Notes under the pieces: model-generated
What the model saw: only the letters and a program-made list of their open reading frames with translations
Database searches by the model: none
What the model was told of the DNA's origin: nothing
Shown here: positions 62,927 through 64,000 of the stretch, piece after piece
How positions within the stretch are numbered: the first letter of the stretch is position 1
Layout: each line of letters begins with the position of its first letter
NCBI GenBank assembly: GCA_945910225.1
Contig: CAMDYG010000007.1
Span: 1-64,000 of the forward strand
Origin: an uncultured Eubacterium sp.
Lineage (GTDB): Bacteria; Bacillota; Clostridia; Lachnospirales; Lachnospiraceae
Length of the DNA: 64,000 nt
Direction of reading: 5' to 3'
Position numbers and translations under genes: made by a program

Positions 62927-64000
62927 TTGACCACGATTCCTTCCTTAAGCCACTTTTCAATTTCCGTGTGATTCTTCTCCCAGAATCCTGTATTATAACT
63001 GCCTCTTATAAAATCTTTATGATATGTAAGAAGATGCATAAACTCCCTGTTAGTCTTAACACCTTCAATTATTAGTTCCTCAAGTGCCCTTCGCATGCGC
63101 CTTACTGCCTCTAACCTGCTGTTTCCTGTAGCAATAATCTTGGCAATCATTGAATCATAATACGGACTCACCTCATAGCCCTCAAAAAGGTGGCTTTCTA
63201 CCCTGACTCCGTATCCATCAGGAAAATGCAGGAACTTAATGATCCCCGGAGTTGCTGCATTTATTCTGCACTCAATAGCATGTCCTTTGACAAATGTATC
63301 TTCCTGCCTAATGCCAAGCTTCATTCCGGCAGCTATTCTTATCTGTTCTTTTATAAGGTCAATTCCTGTAACCTGTTCAGTTACCGGATGTTCAACCTGT
63401 ATTCTTGTATTCATCTCGATAAAATAATAATTGTCCTGTTCATCTACGACGAACTCAACCGTTCCTGCACTGTAATAACTTGCCGCCTTTGCTGCTCTTA
63501 CTGCCGTTTCTCCCATAACCTTCCGGTTATCTCTGCCGAGTCGTGCACATGGAGCCTCCTCTAAAAGCTTCTGGTTATTACGCTGTATTGAACAGTCTCT
63601 CTCTCCAAGATATATTGTGTTACCATATTTATCTGCAAGAATCTGTATCTCAATATGACGTGGATTAATAATAAGTTTTTCTATGTACATATCATCATTT
63701 CCAAATGCTGCCATAGCCTCACTCTTAGCGGTTTCAAATGCATTTTCTATATCTTCTTTGCTGAATGCTTTCCTCATTCCTTTTCCGCCACCTCCGGCTG
63801 ATGCCTTGATAAGTACCGGATAGCCTATTCTTTGCGCAACTCTTGCTGCCTCTGATGCAGTTTTGACCAGACCATCAGATCCCGGAACAACAGGTACATT
63901 ACATTTGATCATAAGCTGTCTTGCTGACTGCTTATCTCCCATGTTGCTTATTATGTCTGCTGATGGTCCGATAAATACAAGATTATTTTCTTCACATTTT
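62923..64000 (-). CDS. accC: Biotin carboxylase subunit of acetyl-CoA carboxylase (5' end off the window)
   Basis: The track ORF starts at an internal Met (63942), but the frame stays open to the right edge and encodes [20 protein letters not shown], which is typical AccC sequence, so the true start lies beyond 64000. The ATP-grasp core is visible: [59 protein letters not shown]. It carboxylates the biotin of BCCP with bicarbonate. It is the first visible gene of the acc-fab operon; accB, acpP and fabD are probably upstream of the window or elsewhere. Confidence 0.95.
   Translation of the reverse strand, partial: KCEENNLVFIGPSADIISNMGDKQSARQLMIKCNVPVVPGSDGLVKTASEAARVAQRIGYPVLIKASAGGGGKGMRKAFSKEDIENAFETAKSEAMAAFGNDDMYIEKLIINPRHIEIQILADKYGNTIYLGERDCSIQRNNQKLLEEAPCARLGRDNRKVMGETAVRAAKAASYYSAGTVEFVVDEQDNYYFIEMNTRIQVEHPVTEQVTGIDLIKEQIRIAAGMKLGIRQEDTFVKGHAIECRINAATPGIIKFLHFPDGYGVRVESHLFEGYEVSPYYDSMIAKIIATGNSRLEAVRRMRRALEELIIEGVKTNREFMHLLTYHKDFIRGSYNTGFWEKNHTEIEKWLKEGIVVK

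Noticed and set aside
1-64000. tRNA genes, rRNA genes, CRISPR arrays, insertion sequences or prophage
   Set aside because: No T-loop consensus with cloverleaf, no regularly spaced repeats with spacers, and no transposase or integrase frame was seen.

Overview
The window looks like an AT-rich chromosomal segment from a Clostridia member of the family Lachnospiraceae. The evidence is protein-level style, the gene neighbourhoods (greA-lysS, dnaE-pfkA, an acc/fab operon with FabK and FabZ, YesM/YesN-type two-component control of sugar ABC transporters) and AAGGAGG-type ribosome binding sites. A Lachnospira/Eubacterium eligens-like organism would fit, but this is recall and not a database result. 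No rRNA, tRNA, CRISPR array, transposase or prophage was seen.

Layout, left to right. (1) 1-4.8 kb, minus strand: one tightly packed operon read argF > small membrane protein > birA > small unknown > dusB > greA > lysS (lysS runs off the left edge), from a consensus promoter upstream of argF. (2) 4.8-5.2 kb: a gene-free block of nested inverted repeats with a covarying hairpin. (3) 5.2-11.8 kb, minus: a SleB/CwlJ-type cell wall hydrolase with its own promoter, then dnaE > pfkA > an SpoU-family RNA methyltransferase ending at a strong terminator. (4) 12-17 kb: a PilZ (c-di-GMP receptor) gene, ftsH, pyrG and a BlaI-type repressor with a visible self-operator. (5) 17.4-27.1 kb, minus: a run of closely spaced genes containing a FliB-like methylase, a heterodimeric ABC exporter, an ABC-2 type ATPase with two permeases, a Kv-like potassium channel and a 4'-phosphopantetheinyl transferase. 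(6) 27-32.7 kb: small membrane proteins, a divergent pair of unrecognised genes, and an amino-acid ABC transporter whose binding domain appears circularly permuted and is fused to the permease. (7) 32.7-33.3 kb: a second gene-free block, made of two related giant hairpins.

(8) 33.3-41.1 kb, minus: truA, recQ, a membrane diguanylate cyclase, yqeY, pilT, nth and a sodium-coupled NSS transporter. (9) 41.2-53.2 kb: a maltodextrin locus with two lipoprotein binding proteins, MalF/MalG-like permeases, a YesM/YesN two-component system, glycogen/maltodextrin phosphorylase and a divergent AraC regulator. No ATPase for this importer lies in the locus. (10) 53.2-54.4 kb: a STAND-like ATPase with a winged-helix tail, preceded by a direct-repeat array. 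(11) 54.4-64 kb, minus: an AEC transporter, a MarR regulator with promoter and dyad operator, and the fatty-acid operon accC > accD > accA > fabH > fabK > NMO-like flavoprotein > fabG > fabF > fabZ (accC runs off the right edge). The fab module makes malonyl-CoA and elongates acyl-ACP; the phosphopantetheinyl transferase in region 5 could activate its carrier protein, and BirA in region 1 would biotinylate its BCCP.

The items most worth a second look are the two intergenic hairpin-repeat blocks, the permuted SBP-permease, the structured leader that buries the malE ribosome binding site, the repeat array before the STAND ATPase, and the AccD that lacks its zinc ribbon.
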